The notes under the pieces were generated by a model, which was not told where the DNA came from, did no database searches, and saw only the letters and a program-made list of their open reading frames with translations. Made by a program: the position numbers and the translations under genes. 64,000 nucleotides of DNA from the NCBI RefSeq assembly GCF_003751605.1, contig NZ_RJVJ01000002.1, positions 1,178,001 to 1,242,000 on the forward strand, in the 5' to 3' direction. This DNA comes from Kitasatospora cineracea. GTDB lineage: Bacteria > Actinomycetota > Actinomycetes > Streptomycetales > Streptomycetaceae. This document shows positions 38,223 through 46,983 of this stretch, one piece after another; the first letter of the stretch is position 1, and every line of letters begins with the position of its first letter.

Positions 38223-39925
38223 CAGCCGCGGTCACGTGCTTCGACCGCTGCCTGCTGGAGCATCGCGTCGATGTCGGTAGCGTCCGCCAACTTCGCCACC
38301 ACTGCGATCAGTTCTGGAACGTCGCTCTGGCTCATGTCGTAGATTCCGGCCGGGGTGAGCATGTCACGTACGTGCCACAGACCCTCGGCAATCTCAGTGC
38401 GCAGTTCCTCGGTGTGCCGGGCTAGGTAGACCAGCGATTCGACCAGGGGGTCCACCTTCGTCTCCCGGCGTGCGCGCTGCACGAGCCCTTCGGTTACGGC
38501 ACGCTGTTCGGTAACGGGCCGGGTGACGATCAACTCCTGTGTCTGCCGGCGGTCGAGGTCCGCTTCACTCGCCAGGTCCATGACCCAGGTGAGCTGCTCC
38601 TGGGTAAGCGTGGCGGCCACCTCCAGACTAATTAGTGATGCGGCAAGCGTCAGGTACGGGCCGAAGGGGGCTCTGGCCAGGTCCGGTTCCGAAGCTGCCC
38701 AGAGCTTGCTCGCGTCGCTGATTCCTTCTGGCTTGTCTTCGCGCTCGCCGCGTCCCCACGCCTGCCAGTGCTCGAGCAATGCACCCCTGCTGCTGTCGGG
38801 CAAGCTGGCGAGGACCTCGAAGTCCTTGGCATGACTGTCCTCCAACAGCATCAGCTTCGCAATCACCGCCGGCTCGATGGTGATGCCCTGCCCCTCGGCG
38901 ATCTTGCTACGCAGGGAGAATGCGTTCAGGAACCGCTTGATGCTGCGAGGGCTTCCCGCGCGGTGGGCAGCCATGCCGGAAGCAAGCCGGCTGGCAAGGC
39001 CGATCGTATCGGGGTCCGGTGCCCACGGTAGGCCCGTCAGATCGGAGAGGACCGGGGACAGGCCGAGGGCACGGCGGCGCTGCGCGTGCTGCACCAGCGC
39101 CTCGTAGTTGGCGGGCTCTGGGCACAGACCGGCCGATAGAAGCAGGGTGATATAGGTTGCAGCCTCATCGGTCCCGACGCGAGGCAGCGACAGCGGCACC
39201 TGGACGATTTTCTCCAGGTACCGCGTCGCGAATCGCTCGCCTCGCCCGGTCGCGTCAAGGCTGGCCGCAATCGACTCGCGCACCATCTCCTGGTCCGCAG
39301 CCAGCACGAAGGCCACCTTCTTGACCGACAGGAACAGTTTGATGGCCTCGAGCGAGGCCATGACGGCGTCGGGCAGGCACCGGTCGAGATCGTCGACGAG
39401 AACCACGAGCCTCTTCAACCCGACAATGCTGTCGATGAGTTCGGCGAATGCTTCCCGGAAGCCAGCAAGGCTCTTGGTGTCCTTCTTGGACTTGGGAGTG
39501 AGCGCCTCGATCAGTTCCTTGGATTGGGCTACGAGTTTGCCCTGGCTCAGACTCGCTGCGACGCGTGACGAACCGATGCGATCCAGCAGCGTGGTGACCT
39601 TAGTGTCCAGGTCCTCATGTTCCTTGCCGTAAGTCGACAGCAGGTGCTGCAGGACCTCGGCAATCACGGTGCCTCGCACATCGAACTGGTCGTCGAACTC
39701 CCACGGGTCGAGACGGACCACCGTGGTGCCGGGCTGCTGACGCAGCTTCCCCTCGAGGATCCGCAGCACGGTCGACTTTCCCCCGCCCCACGGGGACTGC
39801 ACACCGATCGTGACCGGGTCCAGCGCGGGTGCGTTTAGCGCAGCGACGACAGTGTCGACGATCGGCGTGAACCCGAGAAGATCAACCATCGTAGGGTTGT
39901 CATCCCATAGTTGCATGTCACCCAC
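38222..39925 (-). CDS. qatA: QatA, KAP-family P-loop ATPase of the Qat system
   Basis: This KAP NTPase of about 567 residues has Walker A SPWGGGKST near residue 50 and Walker B in LVVLVDDLDRCLPDAV. VAFVLAADQEMV follows, typical of KAP proteins. The start is GTG 39925, four bases after AAGGAGG; an ATG three codons later is also possible, and the longer frame is not family-like. It is the first gene of the compact operon qatABCD, so the promoter lies in the 40 kb region to its right. No membrane helix inserted in the P-loop domain is obvious. Confidence 0.92.
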   Translation of the reverse strand: MGDMQLWDDNPTMVDLLGFTPIVDTVVAALNAPALDPVTIGVQSPWGGGKSTVLRILEGKLRQQPGTTVVRLDPWEFDDQFDVRGTVIAEVLQHLLSTYGKEHEDLDTKVTTLLDRIGSSRVAASLSQGKLVAQSKELIEALTPKSKKDTKSLAGFREAFAELIDSIVGLKRLVVLVDDLDRCLPDAVMASLEAIKLFLSVKKVAFVLAADQEMVRESIAASLDATGRGERFATRYLEKIVQVPLSLPRVGTDEAATYITLLLSAGLCPEPANYEALVQHAQRRRALGLSPVLSDLTGLPWAPDPDTIGLASRLASGMAAHRAGSPRSIKRFLNAFSLRSKIAEGQGITIEPAVIAKLMLLEDSHAKDFEVLASLPDSSRGALLEHWQAWGRGEREDKPEGISDASKLWAASEPDLARAPFGPYLTLAASLISLEVAATLTQEQLTWVMDLASEADLDRRQTQELIVTRPVTEQRAVTEGLVQRARRETKVDPLVESLVYLARHTEELRTEIAEGLWHVRDMLTPAGIYDMSQSDVPELIAVVAKLADATDIDAMLQQAAVEARDRG

Positions 39926-40559
39926 TGTGCCTCCTTGCGCCGCCACAGCGCTTTCTTCCACAGTCCGGCCACGGATCGTGCGACCAATGCACACGCGGGC
40001 GGCCGAACACATCATCGCCGACAATCGACGAAAAGTGGCCGCTGGGGAAGTTACCGTTCAACGATGGTGTCGGAGCCTCAGGACCACGTCAAGAACTGGC
40101 AGAGCAGCAGTCAGGTCTCCTGAACCAGGGTCCTCGGGTGCGGGGCAGTGCTCGTAGGAGGTCGTGTAGGCCGACGCCGGGTTGTGTAGCCAGGCACAGG
40201 GGCGGTGGGGTTCGAAGGCCTCGCTGACGAGGCCGATGGTGCACCGAACTCGGCGAGGAGCAGGCCCAGGGTGCGCTCGGCAGACTTCAGGGGCAGGATC
40301 GAGAATCGGATTCCCTGATAACTCCTTCGGCCCCCTTCTCCCTGATTAATCAACGCTACCGAATTCGAGTCGATGCGCCTCAGAAATGCATCGCCGAATC
40401 GACAGCACCTCCCCTTGTTCGATTCTTAAGGGGATAACTGCAGCTCACCGAGCCACGTGGTCTCGCGGTTCGCCTTCCTGCCGCCATGATCCGCCCCTGT
40501 CGCGCCAGGGCGCTCCGCTGTGAAGCTGGATCGACCCGATCACACAAGGAGTCGATTCC
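39926..40559. other. 634-bp region between qatA and the second integrase
   Basis: This divergent intergenic region carries the qat promoter on its left and the integrase promoter on its right (AAGGAG before 40560). No convincing gene was found. Several A+T-rich patches near 40300-40430 differ from the chromosome. Possible regulatory repeats were not resolved by eye. Confidence 0.5.
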
Positions 40560-41780
40560 GTGAACCAGACCGATTCGCAGCGCGGGCGTGTCTACCGACG
40601 CTGCGGCTGCCGTGACACGGCCGGCCGCCAGTACGGTGCCCGCTGCCCGAGGCTGAACGCCCATTCCGACCACGGCCGTTGGGCCTATGCGGTCGACCTT
40701 CCCGCCACCGCCGGCAAGCGCGAGACCCGCCGCCGCAGCGGTTTCCCCGACAAGAACGAGGCCTTGGCCGCCCTGCAGCTGTTCCTGGCGGTCGAGCGCA
40801 CCGGCATCGCACTGAACGAGACCCTGACCGTCGCCGAGTACCTGACCGAGTGGCTGCTCTCCAAGCAGGAGGTCCTCAAAGTCACTACCTATGCCGGCTA
40901 TCACCGCCACGTCCACCACGACCTCATACCGGCCTTCGGCTCACTGCCCCTGTGCGGCCTACGCGACCGACACGTCGCCGCCTGGTCCCACAGGCAACTG
41001 GCAGCTGGCCGCGGACGTCCCACTGTCCACCGCTGCTGCACCATCCTCTCCAGTGCCATGAACGCCGCCGTCAGCGCCGACCTGTTGGCCCGAAATCCCG
41101 CCCGCAACTCCGCGCTGAAGCGCCCCGTCGCACCCGAACGCCGGTGCTGGACACCGCAGCAGGCATCCGCCTTCCTGCGCCACAACGCCGAGACCTACAA
41201 CGACACCTACGCCGACATCTTCGAGGTCATCCTCGGCACCGGCATGCGCCGCGGCGAGGTCTTGGGCCTGCATTGGCCCGAGGTCGACTTCCAGCAACGC
41301 ATCCTGTTCGTGCGCTGGACCGTGGCCTTGGTGAACAACGCCCGTCTTACGCTGCAGGCGCCCAAAACCCGCGCCAGCCGCAACTGGGTCAGCCTGTCGC
41401 CCCGCGTCACGGCCGCGCTACGCCGCCAAGCCGCCCGCCAGCGCAGCACCCACCCCGACGACCCCCACCTCCAGGGCATGGTCTTCACCCGGCCTGACGG
41501 CAGCCCCATCAACCCCAAGCGACTCCTGCACACCCTGCACCGACGCTCGGCTGAGATCGGCCTGCCCAAGATCGGCCTTCACGACCTGCGGCACACCGCC
41601 GCCACCATCATGATCAGCTCCCAGGTGCCGCTCACCGTCGTCTCCAAGACCCTGCGGCACTCCACACTGGCCACCACCGTCAACATCTACGGCCACCTGC
41701 TTCCCCAGGCCGCCCGCGAAGCCGTCGCCGCCCTCGCCGACGCGCTCGACCATGCAGACCTTCCCCGCGAGAGTATCTGA
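40560..41780 (+). CDS. int: Tyrosine site-specific recombinase (integrase) beside tRNA-Pro
   Basis: This 406-residue integrase starts at GTG 40560 (AAGGAG 8 bases upstream). The N-terminal Cys cluster is RRCGCRDT and ARCPR. The core-binding domain has TYAGYHRHVHHDLIPAFG. The catalytic Arg is in GTGMRRGEVLGLHW, the HxxR box in HDLRHTAAT and the Tyr in VNIYGHLL. It is clearly related to the integrase at 22189 but not identical. It ends 160 bp from the att repeat in the tRNA, the normal place for the enzyme that made the island insertion. Confidence 0.95.
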   Translation: MNQTDSQRGRVYRRCGCRDTAGRQYGARCPRLNAHSDHGRWAYAVDLPATAGKRETRRRSGFPDKNEALAALQLFLAVERTGIALNETLTVAEYLTEWLLSKQEVLKVTTYAGYHRHVHHDLIPAFGSLPLCGLRDRHVAAWSHRQLAAGRGRPTVHRCCTILSSAMNAAVSADLLARNPARNSALKRPVAPERRCWTPQQASAFLRHNAETYNDTYADIFEVILGTGMRRGEVLGLHWPEVDFQQRILFVRWTVALVNNARLTLQAPKTRASRNWVSLSPRVTAALRRQAARQRSTHPDDPHLQGMVFTRPDGSPINPKRLLHTLHRRSAEIGLPKIGLHDLRHTAATIMISSQVPLTVVSKTLRHSTLATTVNIYGHLLPQAAREAVAALADALDHADLPRESI

Positions 41781-41887
41781 CCGAGTGTCAGCAAACGCGC
41801 TCACCCGGCACTCACCACGTCGGCAGACAGCCAGGTCAGAGCGCCGGGCGCGACCACCCTGCGACCACCGGCCGCCGGAAAACGAGA

Positions 41888-41923
41888 GAGAGCGGGCACT
41901 TGGTCTCCCAAGTACCCGCTCTC
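41888..41923 (-). terminator. Element-borne terminator behind tRNA-Pro
   Basis: A 16-bp stem with one mismatch (GAGAGCGGGxACTTGG paired with CCAAGTxCCCGCTCTC) has a 4-base loop. On the minus strand a TCTCGTTTTCC tract follows. It lies between integrase and tRNA, so it can end tRNA-Pro transcription and, on the other strand, perhaps integrase transcription. The island thus replaces the terminator it displaced, now at 21407-21445. Confidence 0.75.
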
Positions 41924-41938
41924 ACAACCGACTTCACA

Positions 41939-42013
<75 letters not shown>

Positions 42014-42160
42014 TGGTCGTCTTCCCAGTCGCCCTTGCGGGCTCCTCGGCTTTCCGACCTCGTCCCCGATCTCTCGGCGACGTGGAAAACAATACAGCAC
42101 GTCGGGGGGTGCTCGCTGCCAGGTTTCGGGGGTGTGGCGGGTGGGTGGGGCGGGGGGTGG

Positions 42161-43483
42161 TCAGGGGGTGGGGTGGCGGGCGTCGTAGTGGCGGAAGGCG
42201 GGGCGGCGGAGGGCGAGGTAGAGGACGACGGCGACGCAGGCGAGGCCGCCGGTGAGGATGGAGAGGGTGGGGGTGGTGAGGGAGGAGACGGTGCCGGATT
42301 CGAAGTCGCCGAGGCGGGGGCCGCCGGCGACGACGACGATGAAGACGCCCTGGAGGCGGCCGCGCATCTCGTCGGGGGCGGCGACCTGCATCATCGTGTT
42401 GCGGAAGATCATCGAGACGGTGTCGGCGCAGCCGGCCGCGGCGAGCAGGAGCAGGCCGAGCGGGAGGTTGCGGACGAGTCCGAAGGCGGCGATGGCCAGG
42501 CCCCAGGCGGCGACGGAGGTGAGGACGGCGACGCCGTGGCGGTGGATGCGGCCGATCCAGCCGGAGAAGAGGCCGCCGGCCAGGGCGCCGACGGCGGGGG
42601 CGGCGGCGAGCAGGCCGACGGTGCCGGCGTCGCCGCCGTAGAAGGGGAGGACGATGGCGGGGAAGAGGGCGCGCGGCAGGCCGAAGATCATCGCGGCGAG
42701 GTCGGCGGCGAAGGAGGTCCGCAGGTTGGGCTGGGTGCGCAGGAAGCGCAGGCCGTCGAGGACGGTGGCGCGCTTGCCGGTGGTGGTCTGCGGGCGCATC
42801 GCGGGCAGGCGCCACATCGCGTAGAGGGTGGCGGCGAAGGCGACGGTGTCGGCCAGGTACGCGCTCTGCACCCCGTACGCGGCGACGGCGACGCCGCCGA
42901 GGAGCGGGCCGACGGTCTGGCCGAGGTTCATGCCGATGGTGTTGAGGGCGTTGGCGGCGGGCAGCTGCTCGCGCGGGACGAGGCGCGGGATCATCGAGGA
43001 GCGGGCGGGCGAGCTGACCGCGAAGAATCCGCCCTGGAGCGCGACGGCGGCGTAGAGCAGGGCGATGGAGCGCAGGTCCAGCAGGGCCTGGGCGGCGAGG
43101 AGTGCGGAGACGGCGGCGAGGCCGCCGGAGCCGATCAGGCCGAGGCGGCGGCGGTCGACGCGGTCGGCGATGGCGCCGCCGTACAGGCCGAAGACGACCA
43201 GGGGCACCAGGGAGCAGATGCCGACCAGGCCGGTGAGGAAGGTGGAGCCGGTGAGGGAGTAGACCTGGATGCCGACCGCGAGGGTGGTCATCTGCTGGCC
43301 GATCGAGGAGACCGTCTGTCCGAACCAGAGCCGCCGGTAGTCGGGGCTGTGGCGCAGCGGGGTGAGGTCGGCGAAGGCGCCGCGGGTGAGGCGGCGCAGT
43401 CCGGTCCGGGCGGGGGCCGGTGGCGGGGACGGCCGGGAGGGGTCGGGCGGCGGGGTCGGTCGGGAGGGCGTTTCGGTGGGCAC
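42161..43483 (-). CDS. MFS transporter, EntS/MFS_3-type exporter
   Basis: This 440-residue protein has a Pro-rich cytoplasmic N-terminus of about 35 residues and about 12 hydrophobic segments. The loop 2-3 signature ADRVDRRRLGLIGS is typical of MFS exporters. SPARSSMIPRLVPREQLPAANAL is characteristic of the EntS/MacB-associated MFS_3 group. The substrate is unknown. A TetR regulator gene lies upstream in the same orientation with a gap of under 100 bp, so it probably controls this exporter. Confidence 0.88.
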   Translation of the reverse strand: MPTETPSRPTPPPDPSRPSPPPAPARTGLRRLTRGAFADLTPLRHSPDYRRLWFGQTVSSIGQQMTTLAVGIQVYSLTGSTFLTGLVGICSLVPLVVFGLYGGAIADRVDRRRLGLIGSGGLAAVSALLAAQALLDLRSIALLYAAVALQGGFFAVSSPARSSMIPRLVPREQLPAANALNTIGMNLGQTVGPLLGGVAVAAYGVQSAYLADTVAFAATLYAMWRLPAMRPQTTTGKRATVLDGLRFLRTQPNLRTSFAADLAAMIFGLPRALFPAIVLPFYGGDAGTVGLLAAAPAVGALAGGLFSGWIGRIHRHGVAVLTSVAAWGLAIAAFGLVRNLPLGLLLLAAAGCADTVSMIFRNTMMQVAAPDEMRGRLQGVFIVVVAGGPRLGDFESGTVSSLTTPTLSILTGGLACVAVVLYLALRRPAFRHYDARHPTP

Positions 43484-43576
43484 CCCGCCATGCTCGTTCA
43501 GTCGTTCGACGGGCTTGCGGGCGGGGTGCGGCTGGACATCCGCCGGAAACAGGCGGACGCCCCGGCTGCCGGGCGG

Positions 43577-44200
43577 TCAGCGCAGCAGGGTGCGGGTGAG
43601 GAGGGTGGCGAGCTGCCCGTCGAGGGGTTCGTGAGTGGCGAGGAGCCGGTACCAGAGCAGGCCGAAGGCGAGTTCGGTGGCGGTGGCGGGGGTGAGGTGG
43701 GGGGCGAGCGCGCCGGCGGTGTGGGCGCGGGCGAGCAGGGTGCCGAGGGCTTCGCGGCGGGGGCGCAGCAGGGTGTCGTGGAAGCGTTCGCCGAAGGCGG
43801 GGTCGATCTGGGCCTCGGCCATCAGGGCGCGCAGGGCGTCGGTGGTGGGCGGGGTGGCGGCGGCGAAGGTGGCGGCGAGGAAGGCGTGCAGGTCGGCGGC
43901 GTGGTCGCCGGTCTCGGGCAGCGGGATGTGCTGGCGGGCGTGCGCGGTGACGGCTTCGAGCAGGACGTCCGCCCGGCCGGGCCACCAGCGGTAGAGGGTC
44001 TGCTTGCCGGTGCCGGCCCGGGCGGCGATGCCTTCGACGGTGAGGCGGGCGTACCCGGCCTCGGCGAGCAGTTCGTAGGCGGCGGTGAGGATCGCGCGGC
44101 GGCTCTCCTCGCTGCGACGGCGGCCTGCCCGTACGGGAGTTGACGCTCGGTCGGACGGTTGCTGCGGCTCCTGGCGCGCTTGCTCGATCACGGCGGCCAC
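43577..44200 (-). CDS. TetR-family transcriptional repressor
   Basis: This is a protein of about 207 residues. The start is taken as GTG 44200, or GTG 44191; the frame extends further but overlaps the putative operator. The TetR helix-turn-helix is RRAILTAAYELLAEAGYARLTVEGIAARAGTGKQTLYRWW. The C-terminal ligand domain is of the TetR_C type. It is followed by the MFS exporter and divergent from an SDR gene, so it likely represses both. The ligand is unknown. Confidence 0.9.
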   Translation of the reverse strand: MAAVIEQARQEPQQPSDRASTPVRAGRRRSEESRRAILTAAYELLAEAGYARLTVEGIAARAGTGKQTLYRWWPGRADVLLEAVTAHARQHIPLPETGDHAADLHAFLAATFAAATPPTTDALRALMAEAQIDPAFGERFHDTLLRPRREALGTLLARAHTAGALAPHLTPATATELAFGLLWYRLLATHEPLDGQLATLLTRTLLR

Positions 44201-44204
44201 GCTA

Positions 44205-44243
44205 CCGTAATTCGAGACGAGACGTCGCGGTTCGAAATTACGG
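44205..44243. promoter_or_regulatory. Inverted repeat between TetR and SDR genes, possible TetR operator
   Basis: CCGTAATTCGA (44205-44215) faces TTCGAAATTACGG (44231-44243), an imperfect inverted repeat in an otherwise GC-rich divergent intergenic region. It overlaps the likely promoters of both genes. Confidence 0.6.
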
Positions 44244-44271
44244 GCCGCGACCCGCACTGGGGAGGAACCAC

Positions 44272-44991
44272 ATGGGCGAGCGCACCGCACTGGTCGTCGG
44301 CGGCACTTCGGGCATCGGGCTGGAGACCGCCCGCCAACTGCGCGCCCGGGGCGCCGCGGTGCACGTGGCGGGCCGCAGCAAGGAGCGGCTGGAGGCGCTG
44401 GCGGTCAGCGACCCGGAGCTGATCGGGCACCGGGCGGACGGCGGCGACCGCGGGCAGATCGCCGAAGTCCTGTCCACCATAGGCACGTTGGACTGGCTGG
44501 TGGTCTCGCTCAGCGGCGCCGAGGGCGCGGGGCCGTTCGCCGAACTCGACCTGGACGCCCTGCGCGGCGCCTTCGAGGCCAAGTTCTGGGGGCAGTTGAC
44601 CACCGTGCAGGCCGCGCTGCCGCACCTGTCCGAGGACGGGTCGATCACCCTGGTCACCGCGATCTCGGCCCGCACCGGCATGCCCGGCACCGCCGGACTG
44701 GCCGCGGTGAACGGGGCTCTGGAAGCGATGATCCGGCCGCTGGCACGGGAGTTGGCCCCGCGCCGGATCAACGCCGTCTCCCCCGGCCTGGTCGACACCC
44801 CGTGGTGGAACGGCCTGCCGCAGGACGCCCGGGACGCCTACTTCGCCCAGGCCGCCGCCCAGTTGCCGACCCGCCGGATCGCCTCCCCGGCGGACGTCGC
44901 CGAGGCGATCGTGCTGGCCGCGACCAACCGCAACCTCACCGGCACCGTCCTGGAGAGTGACGGCGGGCTCCACCTGGCCCCGCTCAACTGA
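44272..44991 (+). CDS. Short-chain dehydrogenase/reductase
   Basis: This 239-residue protein starts at ATG 44272 after GGAGG. The Rossmann motif is VVGGTSGIGLETARQL (GxxxGIG). The family's NNAG is replaced by LVVSLSGAEGAG. The usual YxxxK has changed: the segment TAISARTGMPGTAGLAAVNGALEAMIRPLA has Ser but no clear Tyr-x3-Lys. It resembles the atypical SDRs that lack the catalytic Tyr/Lys. PGLVDTPWW and the end TGTVLESDGGL are family-like. It is divergent from the TetR gene. Confidence 0.88.
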   Translation: MGERTALVVGGTSGIGLETARQLRARGAAVHVAGRSKERLEALAVSDPELIGHRADGGDRGQIAEVLSTIGTLDWLVVSLSGAEGAGPFAELDLDALRGAFEAKFWGQLTTVQAALPHLSEDGSITLVTAISARTGMPGTAGLAAVNGALEAMIRPLARELAPRRINAVSPGLVDTPWWNGLPQDARDAYFAQAAAQLPTRRIASPADVAEAIVLAATNRNLTGTVLESDGGLHLAPLN

Positions 44992-45044
44992 CGTACCGCG
45001 CCTGGAAATTCACCTGACTGTCGGTCCGTCCGACGCCCGCCGGT

Positions 45045-45767
45045 TCACCGCGCGGCCAGCGCCGTGGTCTGCGCGTGCCCGATCACGTGGCCGCTCATGC
45101 TGAACGCGGTGACGGCCGCGGGCGTGGCGGCCGGCAGTGCCAGGCTCGGGGTGTCCAGGGCGTAGACGGTGATCCGGTAGCGGTGCGGACGGTCGCCGAC
45201 CGGCGGGCAGGGGCCCAAGTAGCCCTGCACGCCCGCGTCGTCGGCGCCCGTCACCGCCCCGGCCGGCGGCGTCGCGCCCAGCCCGGTGGCGGTGGCGGGG
45301 ACGTCCCAGACCAGCCAGTGCCAGAACCCGGAGCCGGTCGGCGCGTCCGGGTCGAACATCGTGACGGCGAAGCTCCGGGTGCCGGCCGGGGCGCCGCTCC
45401 AGGCCAGCCGCAGCGGCTGGTTGCCGCCGTCGCAGCCGAAGGCGTTCGCCCAGTGCTCCTGCGGGAAACGGCCGTTGACGATGTCCGGGCTGGTGACGGT
45501 GAACCGCGCCGCCCCGACCGGGACCCCGGAACGGACCGACACCCGCCCGAACTCGACCTCCTTCTTCCCCACTTGGGCACTCGAATCGGCGGCCCCCAGC
45601 AGCGTCAGCACGGCAGCGGCGGACAGCGCGACCGCGGCGGTGCGGTAAGCGCTGCGGTAACGGCGCGAACGCCGGACGGAGACCTCTCCCCCGGCAGCGG
45701 GACCCTCGCCGCGGACAGCGGGGACCCCTCCACGGACAACAGCACGGGTGCGGAACGGACGTGACAT
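45045..45767 (-). CDS. Secreted PEBP-family (YbhB/YbcL-type) protein
   Basis: This 240-residue protein has ATG 45767 as its start. A basic N-region and a hydrophobic segment (AYRTAAVALSAAAVLTLLGAA) suggest a signal peptide ending near SSAQ. The PEBP fold is marked by FAVTMFDPDAPTGSGFWHWLVWDVP and by GPCPPVGDRPHRYRITVYALD. The YbhB/YbcL group has no settled function beyond binding small anionic ligands. It is divergent from the XRE regulator gene and may share a regulatory region with it. Confidence 0.87.
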   Translation of the reverse strand: MSRPFRTRAVVRGGVPAVRGEGPAAGGEVSVRRSRRYRSAYRTAAVALSAAAVLTLLGAADSSAQVGKKEVEFGRVSVRSGVPVGAARFTVTSPDIVNGRFPQEHWANAFGCDGGNQPLRLAWSGAPAGTRSFAVTMFDPDAPTGSGFWHWLVWDVPATATGLGATPPAGAVTGADDAGVQGYLGPCPPVGDRPHRYRITVYALDTPSLALPAATPAAVTAFSMSGHVIGHAQTTALAAR

Positions 45768-45921
45768 GACGCGGGACTCCCCGTCGATCGTCGGAACTGG
45801 CTTCGGACGGACCAACCCTCCCCCGCCCCGCGCCAGTCGGGGAGGCCCGCCGGATGGTGGCACCCGGCGTACCAGCCTCGGCACTGGACGGCCCGCCCGG
45901 CCCGCGCCGATGATCGGGAGC

Positions 45922-46806
45922 ATGACCGAGCGCGCCCCGTCCCCGCAGGCCGAACTGGCCGCCTTCCTCCGGGCCAAGCGCGCCCGCCTGCAGCCCGAGG
46001 ACGTCGGCCTGCCGCGCGGGCCGCGCCGCCGCACCCCGGGGCTGCGCCGCCAGGAGGTCGCCCAACTCGCCGCCGTCAGCGTCGAGTGGTACGTCCGCCT
46101 CGAACAGGGCCGGGTCGGCACCCCGGGCAGCGCCGTCCTGGACGCCCTCGCCGAAGCCCTGCACCTCACCCCGGACGAGCACCGCCACCTGCACCTGATC
46201 GCCCGCCGGGAGACCCCCGTCCGGCCCGCGACGCGCCCGCCGCACGCCCTCGTCCGCGACTCGCTGCGCCAACTGCTGGACGGGATACCGCTGTTCCCGG
46301 CCTACCTGACCGACCACCGGCTCGACGTGCTGGCCCACAACCCGGCCGCCCGCGCCCTGTTCGGCCCCGGCTTCGGCACCGGAGCGACCGACAACACCGC
46401 CCGGATGCTCTTCCTCGACCCGGCCACCCGTACCACCCAGCTCGACTGGCCCCGGGTCGCCCGCGAGACCGTCGGCCACCTCCGCACCGCCGCCGCCCAC
46501 CACCCCGACGACCCGCGCCTCACCGCCCTCCTCACCGAACTGCGCTCCCACAGCCCCGAGTTCACCCTCTGGTGGGACGACCACACCGTCCTCGACCGCG
46601 CCACCGGCACCAAACGCGTCCGCCACCCCGAAGCCGGCGACCTCCGCCTGCACTACGACATCCTCACCACCGGCCCCCACCGCCTCTTCACCCTCACCCC
46701 CGCCGACCCCGCCACCGACCGCGCCCTCCGCCACCTCGTCACCACCCACACCGCCGCCCTCACCGCCACGCACACCACCACCGTCCGCCCGATCACCGCC
46801 GCCTGA
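45922..46806 (+). CDS. XRE-family regulator with MmyB-like ligand-binding domain
   Basis: This protein of about 294 residues starts MTERAPSPQAELAAFLRAKR. ATG 45910 is an alternative start, and neither has a clear Shine-Dalgarno, so the mRNA may be leaderless. The helix-turn-helix (GLRRQEVAQLAAVSVEWYVRLEQGR) is followed by an MLTR/MmyB PAS-like domain (IPLFPAYLTDHRLDVLAHNPAARALFG, and WWDDHTV near the end). Such regulators often control a neighbouring oxidoreductase or transporter, here perhaps the divergent PEBP gene. Confidence 0.9.
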   Translation: MTERAPSPQAELAAFLRAKRARLQPEDVGLPRGPRRRTPGLRRQEVAQLAAVSVEWYVRLEQGRVGTPGSAVLDALAEALHLTPDEHRHLHLIARRETPVRPATRPPHALVRDSLRQLLDGIPLFPAYLTDHRLDVLAHNPAARALFGPGFGTGATDNTARMLFLDPATRTTQLDWPRVARETVGHLRTAAAHHPDDPRLTALLTELRSHSPEFTLWWDDHTVLDRATGTKRVRHPEAGDLRLHYDILTTGPHRLFTLTPADPATDRALRHLVTTHTAALTATHTTTVRPITAA

Positions 46807-46983
46807 AGCCCCGGCAACCGCGCCCGGGCAGGACGGGCGACGGCGTCAGGGCAGGACGGACCGCGGTCGGGCTGTCACCTGCGGTGGTTCGGGGGAGGGC
46901 TGCGGATCGGGGTGGCCCCGTTACGATCGGACGCCGTTCCGGCCGGCCGGTCCGTGCGGCGCGACCGTTCGGGGAACAGGGGA

